Source: Gallionella sp. (GTDB taxonomy: Bacteria; Pseudomonadota; Gammaproteobacteria; Burkholderiales; Gallionellaceae). Taken from it: a stretch of DNA of 41,207 nt. This document shows positions 16,741-27,087 of this stretch, one piece after another. The translations under genes and the position numbers were made by a program. Positions within the stretch are counted from its first letter, which is position 1. Each line of letters starts with the position of its first letter. The stretch covers positions 1 to 41,207 of the forward strand of contig JABEVG010000051.1 of the NCBI GenBank assembly GCA_013044075.1. Direction: 5' to 3'. The notes beneath the pieces were generated by a model. It did no database searches. It was not told where the DNA came from and saw only the letters and a list, made by a program, of their open reading frames with translations.

Positions 16741-19437
16741 CTACGACCTTGCCGAGACCCAAGCTGGAACAGAAGCCAGTGCTGCTGCCAGATGCTCCGG
16801 TTGCGTGCCGCCTGCCATCGCCATGTCCGGCTTGCCGCCGCCCTTGCCGCCGACTTGTTGCGCCACCATGTTCACCAGTTCGCCTGCCTTGATCTTCGCA
16901 ATGAGACCCGCGCTCACCCCCGCGACCAGACTGACCTTGCTGTCTTGCACGGAAGCCAGCACGATGGCCGAATTGGCCAGCTTGTCCTTCATGTTGTTGA
17001 GCGTTTCGCGCAGGGCCAGCGCGTCCACACCATCCAGCTGCGCCGCCAGCACCTTCACGCCATTGATCTCGACAGCTTGCTTGAGCAGGTCGTCGCCCTG
17101 AGATGCGGCGAGTTTGGATTTCAATCCTGCCAATTCCTTTTCCAAACTCTTGACGCTATCCAGCACTTGCAGCACGCGCGCTGCGACATTTTGCGGTTGC
17201 GATTTCACCGCTGAAGCGATTGTTTGCAACTGCGTTTGTTGCGCATTGATGAGTGCCAACGCGCCTTCGCCGGTTACCGCTTCGACGCGCCGCACGCCTG
17301 CCGCCACACCGCCTTCGGAAACGATTTTGAACAGGCCAATGTCGCCGGTGCGCTTGACGTGCGTACCGCCGCACAATTCTTTGGAGCTACCGATGCTCAA
17401 CACACGTACTTCGTCACCATACTTCTCGCCGAATAACATCATCGCGCCGCTCATCTGCGCATCGGCTATCGCCATCACTTGCGCATCGGTCGCCGTGTTC
17501 GCGAGGATCTCCGCATTCACAATGGCTTCCACTCTGGCGATGTCCGCATCCGAAATGGCGGCGTTATGCACGAAATCGAAACGCGTCTTGTCTGCATCGA
17601 CCTGCGAACCTTTTTGCTGCACATGCTCGCCCAGCACCTCGCGCAACGCCTTGTGCATCAGGTGCGTCACCGAATGGTTGCGTTCCGTCGCGGCGCGCGC
17701 TCGGCCATCCACACGCGCATTCACGTTGTCGCCGACGCGCAGCTTGCCGGTCTTGACCACGCCGTGATGACCGAACACCGCAGCCTGCAACTTTTGCGTG
17801 TCTTCCACCGCAAAAATGGCTTGCGCACTGCGCAGCTCGCCGCTGTCGCCGACCTGGCCGCCGGACTCGGCATAGAACGGCGTATTGTCCAACACCACCA
17901 CACCGGTCTCGCCTTCGGATAACGCCTGCACCGCCACGCCTTCTTTGTAGAGTGCCAGGACGTTGCCCTGATTCTGCAAAGATTCGTAGCCGTGAAAACG
18001 CGTAGCCGGACCATCGTATTCCAGATTGGTGGTCATCTTGAACTTGCCCGCCGCGCGCGCCATCTGCCTCTGGTTGGCCATCGCCGCATCGAAACCCGCG
18101 ATATCCACGCTCACGCAATGTTCGCGGCACACGTCCTGAGTCAGATCGAGTGGGAAACCGAAGGTGTCGTGCAACTTGAAAGCTAACTCACCGTTCAAAA
18201 CAGCGCGTGCTCCCTCACCCTGCCCTCTCCCGAAGGGAGAGGGTTTCTCTTCCCTCGCCCCTTGGGAGAGGGACTGAGGGTGAGGGAAGTCATTCAATGC
18301 GGCGAGTTCACTTTCGAGGATAGACATACCATGTTCAATCGTCGTGAAGAACCGTTCTTCTTCCTGCTTTAACACCTCCATCACACGGCTTTGCGCGGTG
18401 GCCAATTCGGGATAGGCAACGCCCATCTCGCTGACCAGATCGGGCACCATCTTGTGGAAGAACGCACCGCGTGCGCCCAGCTTGTAGCCGTGACGAATCG
18501 CGCGGCGGATGATGCGGCGCAGCACATAGCCGCGCCCTTCGTTTCCCGGAATCACACCGTCGGCGATCAAAAAAGAACAGGCGCGTATATGATCCGCCAG
18601 CACTTTCAGCGAAGGTGAATTCAAATCGTCGCAATGCGTCTCGCGCGCCGCCGCCTTGATCAGTGTTTGGAACAGATCGATCTCGTAGTTGGCATGCACA
18701 TGTTGCAGCACCGCCGAGATACGCTCGAGGCCCATGCCGGTATCGACCGACGGTTTGGGCAACGGATGCATCACACCCGCTTCGTCTCGGTTGAATTGCA
18801 TAAACACGTTGTTCCAAATTTCGATAAAACGGTCGCCGTCTTCTTCAGGTGTGCCGGGCAGTCCGCCGGGGATGTGCGCGCCATGATCGTAGAAAATCTC
18901 CGTGCAGGGACCGCACGGACCGGTGTCGCCCATCATCCAGAAATTATCCGAGGCATAGCGCGCACCTTTGTTGTCGCCGATGCGTATCACGCGCTCTGGC
19001 GCGAGGCCCATCTCTTTGGTCCAGATGTCATACGCCTCGTCGTCTTCGGCATACACGGTTACGTAGAGCTTGTCTTCAGGCAGCTTAAAAACTTCTGTCA
19101 ACAATTCCCAGGCGTATGCAATCGCATCGCGTTTGAAATAGTCGCCGAAGCTGAAGTTGCCCAGCATCTCGAAAAAGGTGTGGTGGCGCGCGGTGTAGCC
19201 GACGTTTTCCAAATCGTTATGTTTGCCGCCGGCGCGCACGCATTTTTGCGAAGTCGTGGCACGCGTGTAAGGCCGTTTATCGAAACCGAGGAACACATCT
19301 TTGAACTGGTTCATGCCCGCGTTGGTGAACAACAGCGTCGGGTCGTCATGCGGAACCAACGAGCTGGAAGCGACGATGGTGTGCCCTTTGGAGGCGAAAA
19401 AATCTAGGAATTGCTGACGGATCTCACTGCTTTTCAT
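16741..19437 (-). CDS. alaS: Alanyl-tRNA synthetase with an in-frame repeat insertion
   Basis: AlaS charges tRNA-Ala and edits misacylated serine or glycine. The protein has 898 residues, somewhat longer than E. coli AlaS (876). It shows the class II catalytic core at the N-terminus, the editing domain with THLMH and CGGTHV zinc ligands, and the glycine-rich C-terminal C-Ala end. The open frame extends further upstream, but the ATG at 19437 gives the family start ([18 protein letters not shown]) and has an AGGGTG ribosome binding site. Residues about 384-410 are encoded by a palindromic repeat placed between the catalytic/tRNA-recognition region and the [16 protein letters not shown] segment. 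Confidence 0.96.
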   Translation of the reverse strand: MKSSEIRQQFLDFFASKGHTIVASSSLVPHDDPTLLFTNAGMNQFKDVFLGFDKRPYTRATTSQKCVRAGGKHNDLENVGYTARHHTFFEMLGNFSFGDYFKRDAIAYAWELLTEVFKLPEDKLYVTVYAEDDEAYDIWTKEMGLAPERVIRIGDNKGARYASDNFWMMGDTGPCGPCTEIFYDHGAHIPGGLPGTPEEDGDRFIEIWNNVFMQFNRDEAGVMHPLPKPSVDTGMGLERISAVLQHVHANYEIDLFQTLIKAAARETHCDDLNSPSLKVLADHIRACSFLIADGVIPGNEGRGYVLRRIIRRAIRHGYKLGARGAFFHKMVPDLVSEMGVAYPELATAQSRVMEVLKQEEERFFTTIEHGMSILESELAALNDFPHPQSLSQGAREEKPSPFGRGQGEGARAVLNGELAFKLHDTFGFPLDLTQDVCREHCVSVDIAGFDAAMANQRQMARAAGKFKMTTNLEYDGPATRFHGYESLQNQGNVLALYKEGVAVQALSEGETGVVVLDNTPFYAESGGQVGDSGELRSAQAIFAVEDTQKLQAAVFGHHGVVKTGKLRVGDNVNARVDGRARAATERNHSVTHLMHKALREVLGEHVQQKGSQVDADKTRFDFVHNAAISDADIARVEAIVNAEILANTATDAQVMAIADAQMSGAMMLFGEKYGDEVRVLSIGSSKELCGGTHVKRTGDIGLFKIVSEGGVAAGVRRVEAVTGEGALALINAQQTQLQTIASAVKSQPQNVAARVLQVLDSVKSLEKELAGLKSKLAASQGDDLLKQAVEINGVKVLAAQLDGVDALALRETLNNMKDKLANSAIVLASVQDSKVSLVAGVSAGLIAKIKAGELVNMVAQQVGGKGGGKPDMAMAGGTQPEHLAAALASVPAWVSARS
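18211..18287. repeat. Intragenic palindromic three-stem element in alaS
   Basis: Outer arms TCCCTCACCCT (18211-18221) and AGGGTGAGGGA (18277-18287) are perfect inverted repeats of 11 bp. Inside are two hairpins. CCCTCTCCC-GAA-GGGAGAGGG (18223-18243) has a perfect 9-bp stem. TCCCTCGCCC-CTT-GGGAGAGGGA (18251-18273) pairs 9 of 10. The element is translated as part of AlaS without breaking the frame. A second member with the same architecture, orientation and reading frame lies in folC (28735-28811). Confidence 0.85.
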
Positions 19438-19526
19438 TGCACACCCTAAGTATCGAATACACGGCTTAAATAAGGCGGGCATCATACCACGGCAGGGTTG
19501 CGCGGCTATACCGCAGGCGGCATTCC

Positions 19527-19556
19527 GCATAGGAGTGTGCTGGTTCGCTCCTATGC
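19527..19556. repeat. REP-like hairpin at the glycerate kinase 3' end
   Basis: GCATAGGAGTG and CGCTCCTATGC form an 11-bp stem (one G-T pair) around TGCTGGTT. The right arm contains the TAG stop of the glycerate kinase gene. Compared with the ilvE hairpin (11683-11708), the stem bases change on both sides together while the layout and the TGCT loop start are kept, suggesting the same structural family. It sits between this gene and alaS on a shared transcript direction. Confidence 0.55.
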
Positions 19557-20909
19557 AGATAGACCGGACGACAAACTCGTTTTATGCAACAACACGATCT
19601 GCATATCCATCACATTCGTGCCGGTTGTCCCAATCTTGAAATGACTGCGCGCACCTGTCGCGGCATCGAACCGCTCAAAGAATGTATAGGAATCGTTATC
19701 GTCCAAATACTTGGCGGGATCGATGCCCAGACTGCATGCCCATGCTGCCGTCCTGCCATCGACCATCGCTCCTGCCGCATCGGTCGGTCCATCCGTTCCA
19801 TCCGTGCCGGCGGACAATAGCGTCACCCCCTGCCAGCCCTCGATCTCCAACGCAAACGCCAAGGCGAACTCCTGATTCCTGCCTCCCTTGCCCGTACCAC
19901 GCACCGTCACTGTGGTCTCGCCACCGCACAACAAACATCGCGTTTCGTCTGCTTGCATCGCAGCCAATTCCTCGCGCGCAACTCGCGCCAAAAATCGCGC
20001 GGCCTCACGCGCTTCGCCTTGCAAATCTTGTTTGATTATTTTTGTACTGTAGCCCAGCGAGTTTGATTTTTCTTGAGCTGCAAGCATCGCCCCGTGCAGA
20101 CGTGCGACGATGGCATTATGTGTTTTAAGCAAACAAGGATCGTTGCGCTTCACCGTTTCCGCAACCTGTCCGGCGATCCCGCGTTGCAAATACGCCGCGA
20201 CACGCGCGGAAATCCTTTCTTGCAACGCATATTTTTCGATCACCGCCCACGCCTGTGCAAAAGTCGAATCATCCGCAGTCGTCGGTCCGGATGCGATCAC
20301 GTCCAGCGCGTCACCGATGACATCGGAAATGACCAATGCCACAACATGCGCAGGATAGGCCGCCCGCGCCAACTGCCCGCCCTTCACCGTCGAGAGATGT
20401 TTGCGCACCGCGTTCAATTCACCTATAGCTGCGCCCGCATTCAGCAGCAACCGCGTAGCTTCCTGTTTGTCTTGCAACGTGATGCCGGGAACCGGTGCGA
20501 CCAACAATGCCGATGCCCCGCCGGAGAGGAGGCAGACACACAATGTCCTTTCATCGGCTGCGCGCACCCTGTCCAAAATGCGCGCCGTCGCCGCCACGCC
20601 CGCCACACCCGGAACAGGATGCGTAGATTCCACTTGCTCGATGATGGACAAGGCTGCGGTATGCCCGTCTTTGACGACGATCAAGCCAGAATTGATCTTT
20701 GCAAGCAACAGGGATTCGACGGCCAGTGCCATACGCGCCGTGGCTTTTCCCGCACCAACCACGATAATCTTATCGAATGAGGTGAGGTTGTACTTCGTGC
20801 CGGCGACATGCAGAAAATCGCCATCGATTTGCACGGCATTGAGTACCGCATGATAGGGATCAACCGCCGCGAGCGCAGCGTTGAAAATCTCAATCTGGGG
20901 ACGTGTCAT
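19551..20909 (-). CDS. Glycerate 2-kinase (MOFRL family)
   Basis: The protein (452 residues) is a glycerate kinase of the DUF4147-MOFRL type (GckA/TtuD), which phosphorylates D-glycerate to 2-phosphoglycerate and links glycolate or glyoxylate use to glycolysis. Visible family motifs include [37 protein letters not shown] and [15 protein letters not shown], with GTTGTNVMD near the C-terminus. Older annotation calls these hydroxypyruvate reductases. The ATG at 20909 lies inside recX, overlapping its end by 20 bases. The final codons lie in a REP-like hairpin. Confidence 0.9.
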   Translation of the reverse strand: MTRPQIEIFNAALAAVDPYHAVLNAVQIDGDFLHVAGTKYNLTSFDKIIVVGAGKATARMALAVESLLLAKINSGLIVVKDGHTAALSIIEQVESTHPVPGVAGVAATARILDRVRAADERTLCVCLLSGGASALLVAPVPGITLQDKQEATRLLLNAGAAIGELNAVRKHLSTVKGGQLARAAYPAHVVALVISDVIGDALDVIASGPTTADDSTFAQAWAVIEKYALQERISARVAAYLQRGIAGQVAETVKRNDPCLLKTHNAIVARLHGAMLAAQEKSNSLGYSTKIIKQDLQGEAREAARFLARVAREELAAMQADETRCLLCGGETTVTVRGTGKGGRNQEFALAFALEIEGWQGVTLLSAGTDGTDGPTDAAGAMVDGRTAAWACSLGIDPAKYLDDNDSYTFFERFDAATGARSHFKIGTTGTNVMDMQIVLLHKTSLSSGLSA

Positions 20910-21372
20910 TCGTTTGCAGCACTTTGAATATCACCTCGAAGCCAAATCCGCGCGATTGCAGAAAGCGCATCTGCCTGGCTTTTTCTTTGGCATCCTTGGG
21001 CAGCGCACCAAACTTTCTTTGCCACACATCGCGCGCGGCTTCCAATTCACTTTCTTGGAGTGCGGGCAACACCGCGTCTATCAGCTCGTCGCCGATGCCG
21101 CGTTGATGAAGTTCGTGAGTGATGCGTTGTGTGCCGAAACGGCTACGTTTGGCGTGGACGAATTGGCTGGCGGCGCGCGCATCGGAAAGCCAACCTCGTG
21201 CGGTAAGATCGTCGAGCAATGCATCCAGATCGACGGGGTGCGCCTGTTCAAAATCCGCCTCGATCTGCGCATGTGGCAACAATTTGCCGCGCAACTCGGC
21301 GCGGCTATATTCGCGGCGGGCCAGATATTGCAAGGCTCGCGTACGCAGGCTCAGCTCAGGCTTTTTCCTCAC
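20890..21372 (-). CDS. recX: RecX, regulator of RecA
   Basis: RecX binds RecA filaments and modulates recombinase and coprotease activity. The product (160 residues) is built from three-helix repeats, with typical segments ALQYLARREYSRAEL and LDDLTARGWLSDARAA and the C-terminal RFLQSRGFGFEVIFKVL. The start is a GTG 19 bases downstream of the recA stop, with no strong ribosome binding site, so low-level translation by read-through from recA is likely. The 3' end overlaps the glycerate kinase gene. Confidence 0.92.
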   Translation of the reverse strand: MRKKPELSLRTRALQYLARREYSRAELRGKLLPHAQIEADFEQAHPVDLDALLDDLTARGWLSDARAASQFVHAKRSRFGTQRITHELHQRGIGDELIDAVLPALQESELEAARDVWQRKFGALPKDAKEKARQMRFLQSRGFGFEVIFKVLQTNDTSPD

Positions 21373-21391
21373 CCGGGTTGTCCATCAGACG

Positions 21392-22450
21392 TTATTCGGG
21401 AACTTTAGCTGCTTTGGCACTCGCCTTGGGCTTGGCTTTTTCTCCACCGCCTTCCAGCAGAGCGACACCCAACGCCGCGCGCACTTTGTTTTCGATCTCG
21501 AACGCGACTTCGGGATGTTCGCGCAGGTATTCGCGGGCATTGTCTTTGCCCTGGCCGATCTTTTCGCCCTTGTAGGCGTACCAGGCACCCGCCTTCTCCA
21601 CCAGCTTGTGTTGCACACCGAGGTCGATGATCTCACCCTCACGCGAGATGCCTTCGCCGTACAGGATATCGAACAGTGCCTCGCGGAACGGCGGCGCAAC
21701 TTTATTTTTCACCACTTTGACACGGGTCTCGTTGCCGATGACCTCGTCGCCTTTTTTGATCGAGCCGATACGGCGTATGTCCATACGCACCGAGGCGTAG
21801 AACTTGAGCGCGTTGCCGCCTGTGGTGGTTTCTGGATTGCCGAACATCACGCCAATCTTCATGCGGATCTGGTTGATGAAGATCACCATCGTATTGGAGC
21901 GATTGATGTTGCCGGTCAGTTTGCGCAGGGCTTGCGACATCAGACGGGCATGCAAGCCCATTTGCGCGTCGCCCATCTCGCCTTCGATCTCGGCCTTGGG
22001 AGTCAAGGCGGCGACCGAGTCAATCACCACGATATCCACCGAAGCGGAACGCACCAGCATATCCACGATTTCCAAGGCTTGTTCGCCGTTGTCCGGCTGC
22101 GAGATGAGCAGGTCCTCGACTTTCACACCGAGCTTCTGCGCGTACAGCGGATCGAGTGCGTGTTCCGCGTCGATAAAGGCCGCCGTACCGCCCAGCTTTT
22201 GCATTTCGGCGATCACTTGCAGCGTCAGCGTGGTCTTGCCGGAAGATTCCGGACCGTAAATTTCAATGACACGGCCGCGCGGCAAACCACCGACTCCAAG
22301 TGCGATATCCAGGCCCAGCGAGCCAGTGGAAACCACTTGTATATCTTTGGTCACATCGTTTTCGCCCAGGCGCATGATCGAGCCCTTGCCGAATTGCTTT
22401 TCGATTTGCGCCAGTGCCGCCGCGAGTGCTTTGCTTTTGTTCTCATCCAT
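21392..22450 (-). CDS. recA: Recombinase RecA
   Basis: RecA catalyses homologous strand exchange and triggers LexA cleavage in the SOS response. The 352-residue protein is full length, with the Walker A motif GPESSGKT at residues 66-73 exactly as in E. coli, the Walker B region VVIDSVAAL and the [17 protein letters not shown] loop. A strong GAGGAG ribosome binding site precedes the ATG. The 78-base gap to pncC contains an AGAAC-N4-GTTCT palindrome that could be the SOS operator. recX follows directly. Confidence 0.98.
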   Translation of the reverse strand: MDENKSKALAAALAQIEKQFGKGSIMRLGENDVTKDIQVVSTGSLGLDIALGVGGLPRGRVIEIYGPESSGKTTLTLQVIAEMQKLGGTAAFIDAEHALDPLYAQKLGVKVEDLLISQPDNGEQALEIVDMLVRSASVDIVVIDSVAALTPKAEIEGEMGDAQMGLHARLMSQALRKLTGNINRSNTMVIFINQIRMKIGVMFGNPETTTGGNALKFYASVRMDIRRIGSIKKGDEVIGNETRVKVVKNKVAPPFREALFDILYGEGISREGEIIDLGVQHKLVEKAGAWYAYKGEKIGQGKDNAREYLREHPEVAFEIENKVRAALGVALLEGGGEKAKPKASAKAAKVPE

Positions 22451-22505
22451 TTTTATTGCTCCTCAGAAAGTAGTCGGATTGTTGCACACGATTTGAAACT
22501 TGTAC

Positions 22506-22519
22506 AGAACGTTCGTTCT
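22506..22519. promoter_or_regulatory. Candidate SOS/LexA-type operator upstream of recA
   Basis: The palindrome AGAAC-GTTC-GTTCT has 5-bp arms spaced by four bases and lies 56-69 bases before the recA ATG. It fits the GAAC-N4-GTTC operator known from Gram-positive LexA/DinR. No complete CTGT-N8-ACAG box of the usual beta/gammaproteobacterial type is present in this gap; only a half-like CTGTACAAG follows. Function is inferred from position and symmetry. Confidence 0.4.
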
Positions 22520-22528
22520 TTTTAGTTA

Positions 22529-23023
22529 TCAGGCAAGCTCCGAGCGGCGCGCCAGCAGCTCCAGCACGCCTTGCAGCGCGATCGTCACAGCCTGTGCACG
22601 CACGTCGCCGCGATCACCTGACAGATGATGGCGGCGGGAGAAACACATGCCGTGCGCCGCGCCCCAGGCGAACCACACCGTGCCGACCGGCTTATCGGTC
22701 GTACCGCCTTCCGGGCCGGCAATACCGCTTACCGCCACCGCCAGCTGCGCCGCGCTATGCGCCAATGCGCCGTCCACCATCTCGCGCACCGTCGCCTCGG
22801 ACACCGCGCCGTATTGCAACAGCGTGGCGGCAGACACGCCCAGCATCTGTTGCTTGGAGAGATTGGAATAGGTCACGAAGCCACGCTCGAACCAGGCAGA
22901 ACTGCCCGGAACTTCGGTAATCGCCCGCGCCACGCCACCGCCCGTGCATGACTCGGCGGTGACAATCAACAGACCGTGTGCTTTAAGTGCGACGCCCACT
23001 TGTGCAGACAGCATCGGAATCAT
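22529..23023 (-). CDS. pncC: Nicotinamide-nucleotide amidase (CinA C-terminal domain)
   Basis: PncC deamidates nicotinamide mononucleotide to nicotinate mononucleotide in NAD recycling. This 164-residue stand-alone CinA-C protein has the hallmark TAESCTGGGVA near residues 22-32 and the AVSGIAGPEGGTTDKPVGTV block. The ATG has a strong GGAGG ribosome binding site 7 bases upstream. Placement directly before recA on the same strand is common in proteobacteria. Confidence 0.93.
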   Translation of the reverse strand: MIPMLSAQVGVALKAHGLLIVTAESCTGGGVARAITEVPGSSAWFERGFVTYSNLSKQQMLGVSAATLLQYGAVSEATVREMVDGALAHSAAQLAVAVSGIAGPEGGTTDKPVGTVWFAWGAAHGMCFSRRHHLSGDRGDVRAQAVTIALQGVLELLARRSELA

Positions 23024-23071
23024 TGAAGGCCTCCGAACAACGTGGCGAGTACCGTAGTTATGCGCGTGTCT

Positions 23072-24241
23072 TCACAAGCCGCGCGCCAAATCGTTTTGTA
23101 TATCCACCACCGCTTCCAGTCCCACCGCGATGCGGATCAAACCATCCGTGATCCCTGCCGCCTCCCGTGCTTCGGGTGAGATGCGCGCGTGAGTAGTGCT
23201 GGCCGGGTGCGTGATGGTGGTCTTGGTGTCGCCCAGATTGGCGGTGATAGACAACAGCCTGGTGTGGTCGATCACACGCCACGCCGCCTCTTTTCCGCCC
23301 TTGACTTCGAATGACACGATACCGCCACCGGTCTTTTGCTGACGCATCGCCAGCGCGTGTTGCGGATGCGATGGCAAGCCGGGATAGAAGACCCGCGCCA
23401 CGTTGGGCTGCTTTTCCAACCAGGTCGCCAATGCCAGCGCGTTCGCGCTATGCGCATCCATGCGCAGCTTCAGCGTTTCCATGCCCTTCAAAAATATCCA
23501 CGCATTGAACGCGCTCATGGTCGGTCCGGCGGTGCGCAAAAATCCATACACGCCTTCCAGCAATTTTTTATCGCCCAACACCGCGCCGCCCAGCACGCGA
23601 CCTTGGCCGTCGATGTATTTGGTGGCGGAGTGTATGACGATGTCCGCGCCCAATTCCAAAGGATGCTGCAAGATCGGCGTACAGAAACAGTTGTCCACCG
23701 CCAGCAACGCGCCGCAAGCCTTGGCGACCTTGGCGATAGCCGCGATGTCGGAGATCTCGGTGAGCGGATTGGATGGTGTTTCCAGGAAGAATAATCTGGT
23801 ATTGGGGCGCACCGCCGCCTGCCATGCCTCGACATCGGTGGCGGAAACATAGGTCGTCTCCACGCCGAATTTTTTGATGATGTTGTTGAACAGATTCACG
23901 GTCGCGCCGAACAGACTTTGCGACGCGACGACATGGTCGCCCGCCTTCAATAAACCCATCACGCACGCCAGGATCGCCGCCATACCGGAGGCCGTGGCGA
24001 CGCATTGTTCCGCGCCTTCCAAAGCTGCCAGACGCTCCTCGAACATGGTCACCGTGGGATTGGTGAAGCGCGCGTAAATGTTGCCGGGCTGTTCGCCGAT
24101 GAAGCGCGCGGCGGCCTGTGCCGCATTCTCGAACACGAAGCTGGAAGTCAGGAACATCGCCTCGCTGTGTTCGCCGAACTGGCTGCGTACCGTGCCCGCA
24201 TGCACCGCCAAGGTTTCCGGTTGATAGTTTTCTGCTGACAT
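23072..24241 (-). CDS. metZ: O-succinylhomoserine sulfhydrylase
   Basis: MetZ makes homocysteine from O-succinylhomoserine and sulfide, the direct-sulfhydrylation route to methionine. The protein (389 residues) belongs to the Cys/Met metabolism PLP family, with the PLP lysine at K208 (HSATKYIDGQG), the TSSFVFENAAQAAARF segment and the C-terminal LGDTKTTITHPASTTH loop. In betaproteobacteria metZ normally follows purF. Here a PaiB-like gene stands between them, ending two bases before the metZ ATG and carrying its ribosome binding site (AAAGGAAAT). Both genes lie downstream of a SAM-II-type riboswitch, consistent with methionine feedback. Confidence 0.94.
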   Translation of the reverse strand: MSAENYQPETLAVHAGTVRSQFGEHSEAMFLTSSFVFENAAQAAARFIGEQPGNIYARFTNPTVTMFEERLAALEGAEQCVATASGMAAILACVMGLLKAGDHVVASQSLFGATVNLFNNIIKKFGVETTYVSATDVEAWQAAVRPNTRLFFLETPSNPLTEISDIAAIAKVAKACGALLAVDNCFCTPILQHPLELGADIVIHSATKYIDGQGRVLGGAVLGDKKLLEGVYGFLRTAGPTMSAFNAWIFLKGMETLKLRMDAHSANALALATWLEKQPNVARVFYPGLPSHPQHALAMRQQKTGGGIVSFEVKGGKEAAWRVIDHTRLLSITANLGDTKTTITHPASTTHARISPEAREAAGITDGLIRIAVGLEAVVDIQNDLARGL

Positions 24242-24243
24242 GT

Positions 24244-24861
24244 TTATTTCCTTTCCAAGTTTTTGCGCATGTTGTGCGCGACATCTTTTCCGTACTCGCT
24301 TTGCGATAATCCTGCGATCACATTGCGCTGATCCTGCTCGCTGCGATTCTGGCTCAGTTTGAATTTACCTTCGATTCGCGTCAGCGTGACCTCAAACCCC
24401 ACGATGGCACTGAGCATCTGTTCGCGCATCGTCTGCGTCAATTCAAATTTCCACGGTTGCGGCAACGATCTTTCGTGTTCATCGGTGAGCTGTTGCAATG
24501 TTTTTGCCAACTCGCTTTCAGACAAAATCCGCGCCTTGCCATAGGCATGCACCGCCGTAAAATTCCAGGTCGGCACCACCATCGCATTCGGCTCGTACCA
24601 GGCGGGCGATACGTAAGCATGCGGCCCCTGGAACACCACCAACACCTCGCCACCTGGGAAATCTTGCCACTGCGGATTGTGGCGCGCCATGTGACCGAGC
24701 AATGCGCCATGCGCGCCTATGCTGCTGTCCAACAGCAGCGGCAGATGATTGGCGAACGGCACACCATCGTGCTGCGTGACCAACATGGCAAAGCTGTGGG
24801 TACGCATAAATGCCTGCAGCGTCTGCGTGTCCGTCTCGGCAAAATGTTTCGGAATATACAT
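24244..24861 (-). CDS. PaiB-like FMN-binding protein
   Basis: The product (205 residues) matches the PaiB family annotated as FMN-binding negative transcriptional regulators: a split-barrel flavin-binding fold. It starts with MYIPKHFAE, followed by NHLPLLLD, HMARHNPQW, VVFQGPHAYVSPAWY, VPTWNF and VHAYGKAR, all typical. In Bacillus, PaiB represses sporulation and protease genes, but most members are uncharacterised and may be flavoenzymes. It is co-transcribed with metZ downstream of a SAM-II-like riboswitch, so a role tied to methionine or sulfur metabolism is possible. That link is inference from context only. Confidence 0.88.
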   Translation of the reverse strand: MYIPKHFAETDTQTLQAFMRTHSFAMLVTQHDGVPFANHLPLLLDSSIGAHGALLGHMARHNPQWQDFPGGEVLVVFQGPHAYVSPAWYEPNAMVVPTWNFTAVHAYGKARILSESELAKTLQQLTDEHERSLPQPWKFELTQTMREQMLSAIVGFEVTLTRIEGKFKLSQNRSEQDQRNVIAGLSQSEYGKDVAHNMRKNLERK

Positions 24862-24874
24862 CTGACACCCGTGA

Positions 24875-24908
24875 AATAAAAACCCGGATAGCTTGCGCTA
24901 AACCGGGT
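24875..24908 (-). terminator. Intrinsic terminator of the SAM leader
   Basis: On the minus strand ACCCGG (24908-24903) pairs with CCGGGT (24887-24882). A 4-bp TAGC/GCTA extension is capped by a GCAA tetraloop, and TTTTTATTT follows. It stands between the riboswitch aptamer and the paiB-like start, as expected for an expression platform that stops transcription when ligand is bound. Confidence 0.8.
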
Positions 24909-24967
24909 CTCCCGCGCTTTAGCTGAATTTTTTAGGCGCCCGCAAGCTGATCCTCAAATCGGCGCGG
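24909..24967 (-). promoter_or_regulatory. SAM-II (metA motif) riboswitch aptamer
   Basis: The minus strand shows the SAM-II signature in order: a P1 strand GCGCC, then GATTTGA, GCTTGC, the partner P1 strand GGCGC, an A-rich linker (TAAAAAA), and GCTAAAG near the 3' end. These match the conserved blocks of the metA-motif aptamers (GAUUU, UUGC, AAA, GCUAAA), which fold as an H-type pseudoknot around S-adenosylmethionine. The downstream genes are paiB-like and metZ, a methionine-synthesis gene, which fits the ligand. The class is best known from alphaproteobacteria. Confidence 0.8.
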
Positions 24968-24971
24968 GTGG

Positions 24972-25001
24972 AAACTAGCATCACGCAACACCCACCGTCA
25001 A
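24972..25001 (-). promoter_or_regulatory. Promoter of the SAM-riboswitch leader
   Basis: On the minus strand a TTGACG -35 (25001-24996) is followed after 18 bases by TAGTTT, preceded by TGC as an extended -10. Transcription would start a few bases later, at the 5' edge of the aptamer. It lies in the gap after the purF stop, so metZ can be expressed independently of purF. Confidence 0.5.
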
Positions 25002-25035
25002 CATAACTATCGGGTTCGGGCGCGCTTTGGGTTGG

Positions 25036-26562
<1,527 letters not shown>

Positions 26563-26592
26563 AATTTATGCCCCAATAGTAACGCTAATAAA

Positions 26593-27087
26593 TCAACTCT
26601 TCGCACGGTAGCGGATGCGCTGCGCGATGTTGTCCGGCAACCATACTTTGCCCAGCAAGGCGACCTTTTCCACGCTGCCGCTGAACTTCGCATCACGCCA
26701 GAACTTTTGCTCGGGGATACGCGTCATGCCCGCCACCCACACCAGCACGAGCACCACCAGCACGCCGCGCAACACGCCGAACAGTGCTCCCAGCAAGCCA
26801 TCGATGAAGCCCAACCCCACCGCCTTGATCAGTCTGGACAGCGACCAGACCAGCATCGCCCATACCAGCAAGACAGCGATGAAGACCAGCACATAAGCCA
26901 ACGCGACCCGTGTCGCCTCGGTCGTCACCGGCAGCATGGCGGCCAGCTTGGGCGCGCAATATTGGCTCAACACGAACGCGACCACCCAGCCCAACAGCGA
27001 GAACACCTCGTAAACCACACCACGCCATACACCGATCAACACCGAGACCGACACGATGCCGATCAAGGCAAAATCAAATGCCGTCAT
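26593..27087 (-). CDS. cvpA: CvpA family membrane protein
   Basis: This 164-residue inner-membrane protein has about four hydrophobic segments and begins with the family pattern MTAFDFALIGIVSVSVLIGVWRG (residues 1-23). It is named for colicin V production and linked in other bacteria to purine operons and envelope stress; its molecular activity is unknown. It overlaps the dedD stop by four bases (ATGA) and precedes purF. Confidence 0.9.
   Translation of the reverse strand: MTAFDFALIGIVSVSVLIGVWRGVVYEVFSLLGWVVAFVLSQYCAPKLAAMLPVTTEATRVALAYVLVFIAVLLVWAMLVWSLSRLIKAVGLGFIDGLLGALFGVLRGVLVVLVLVWVAGMTRIPEQKFWRDAKFSGSVEKVALLGKVWLPDNIAQRIRYRAKS

Noticed and set aside
21119-22525. A 468-codon plus-strand frame opposite recA and recX
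   Set aside because: The minus strand carries unmistakable recA and recX; this frame is their shadow.
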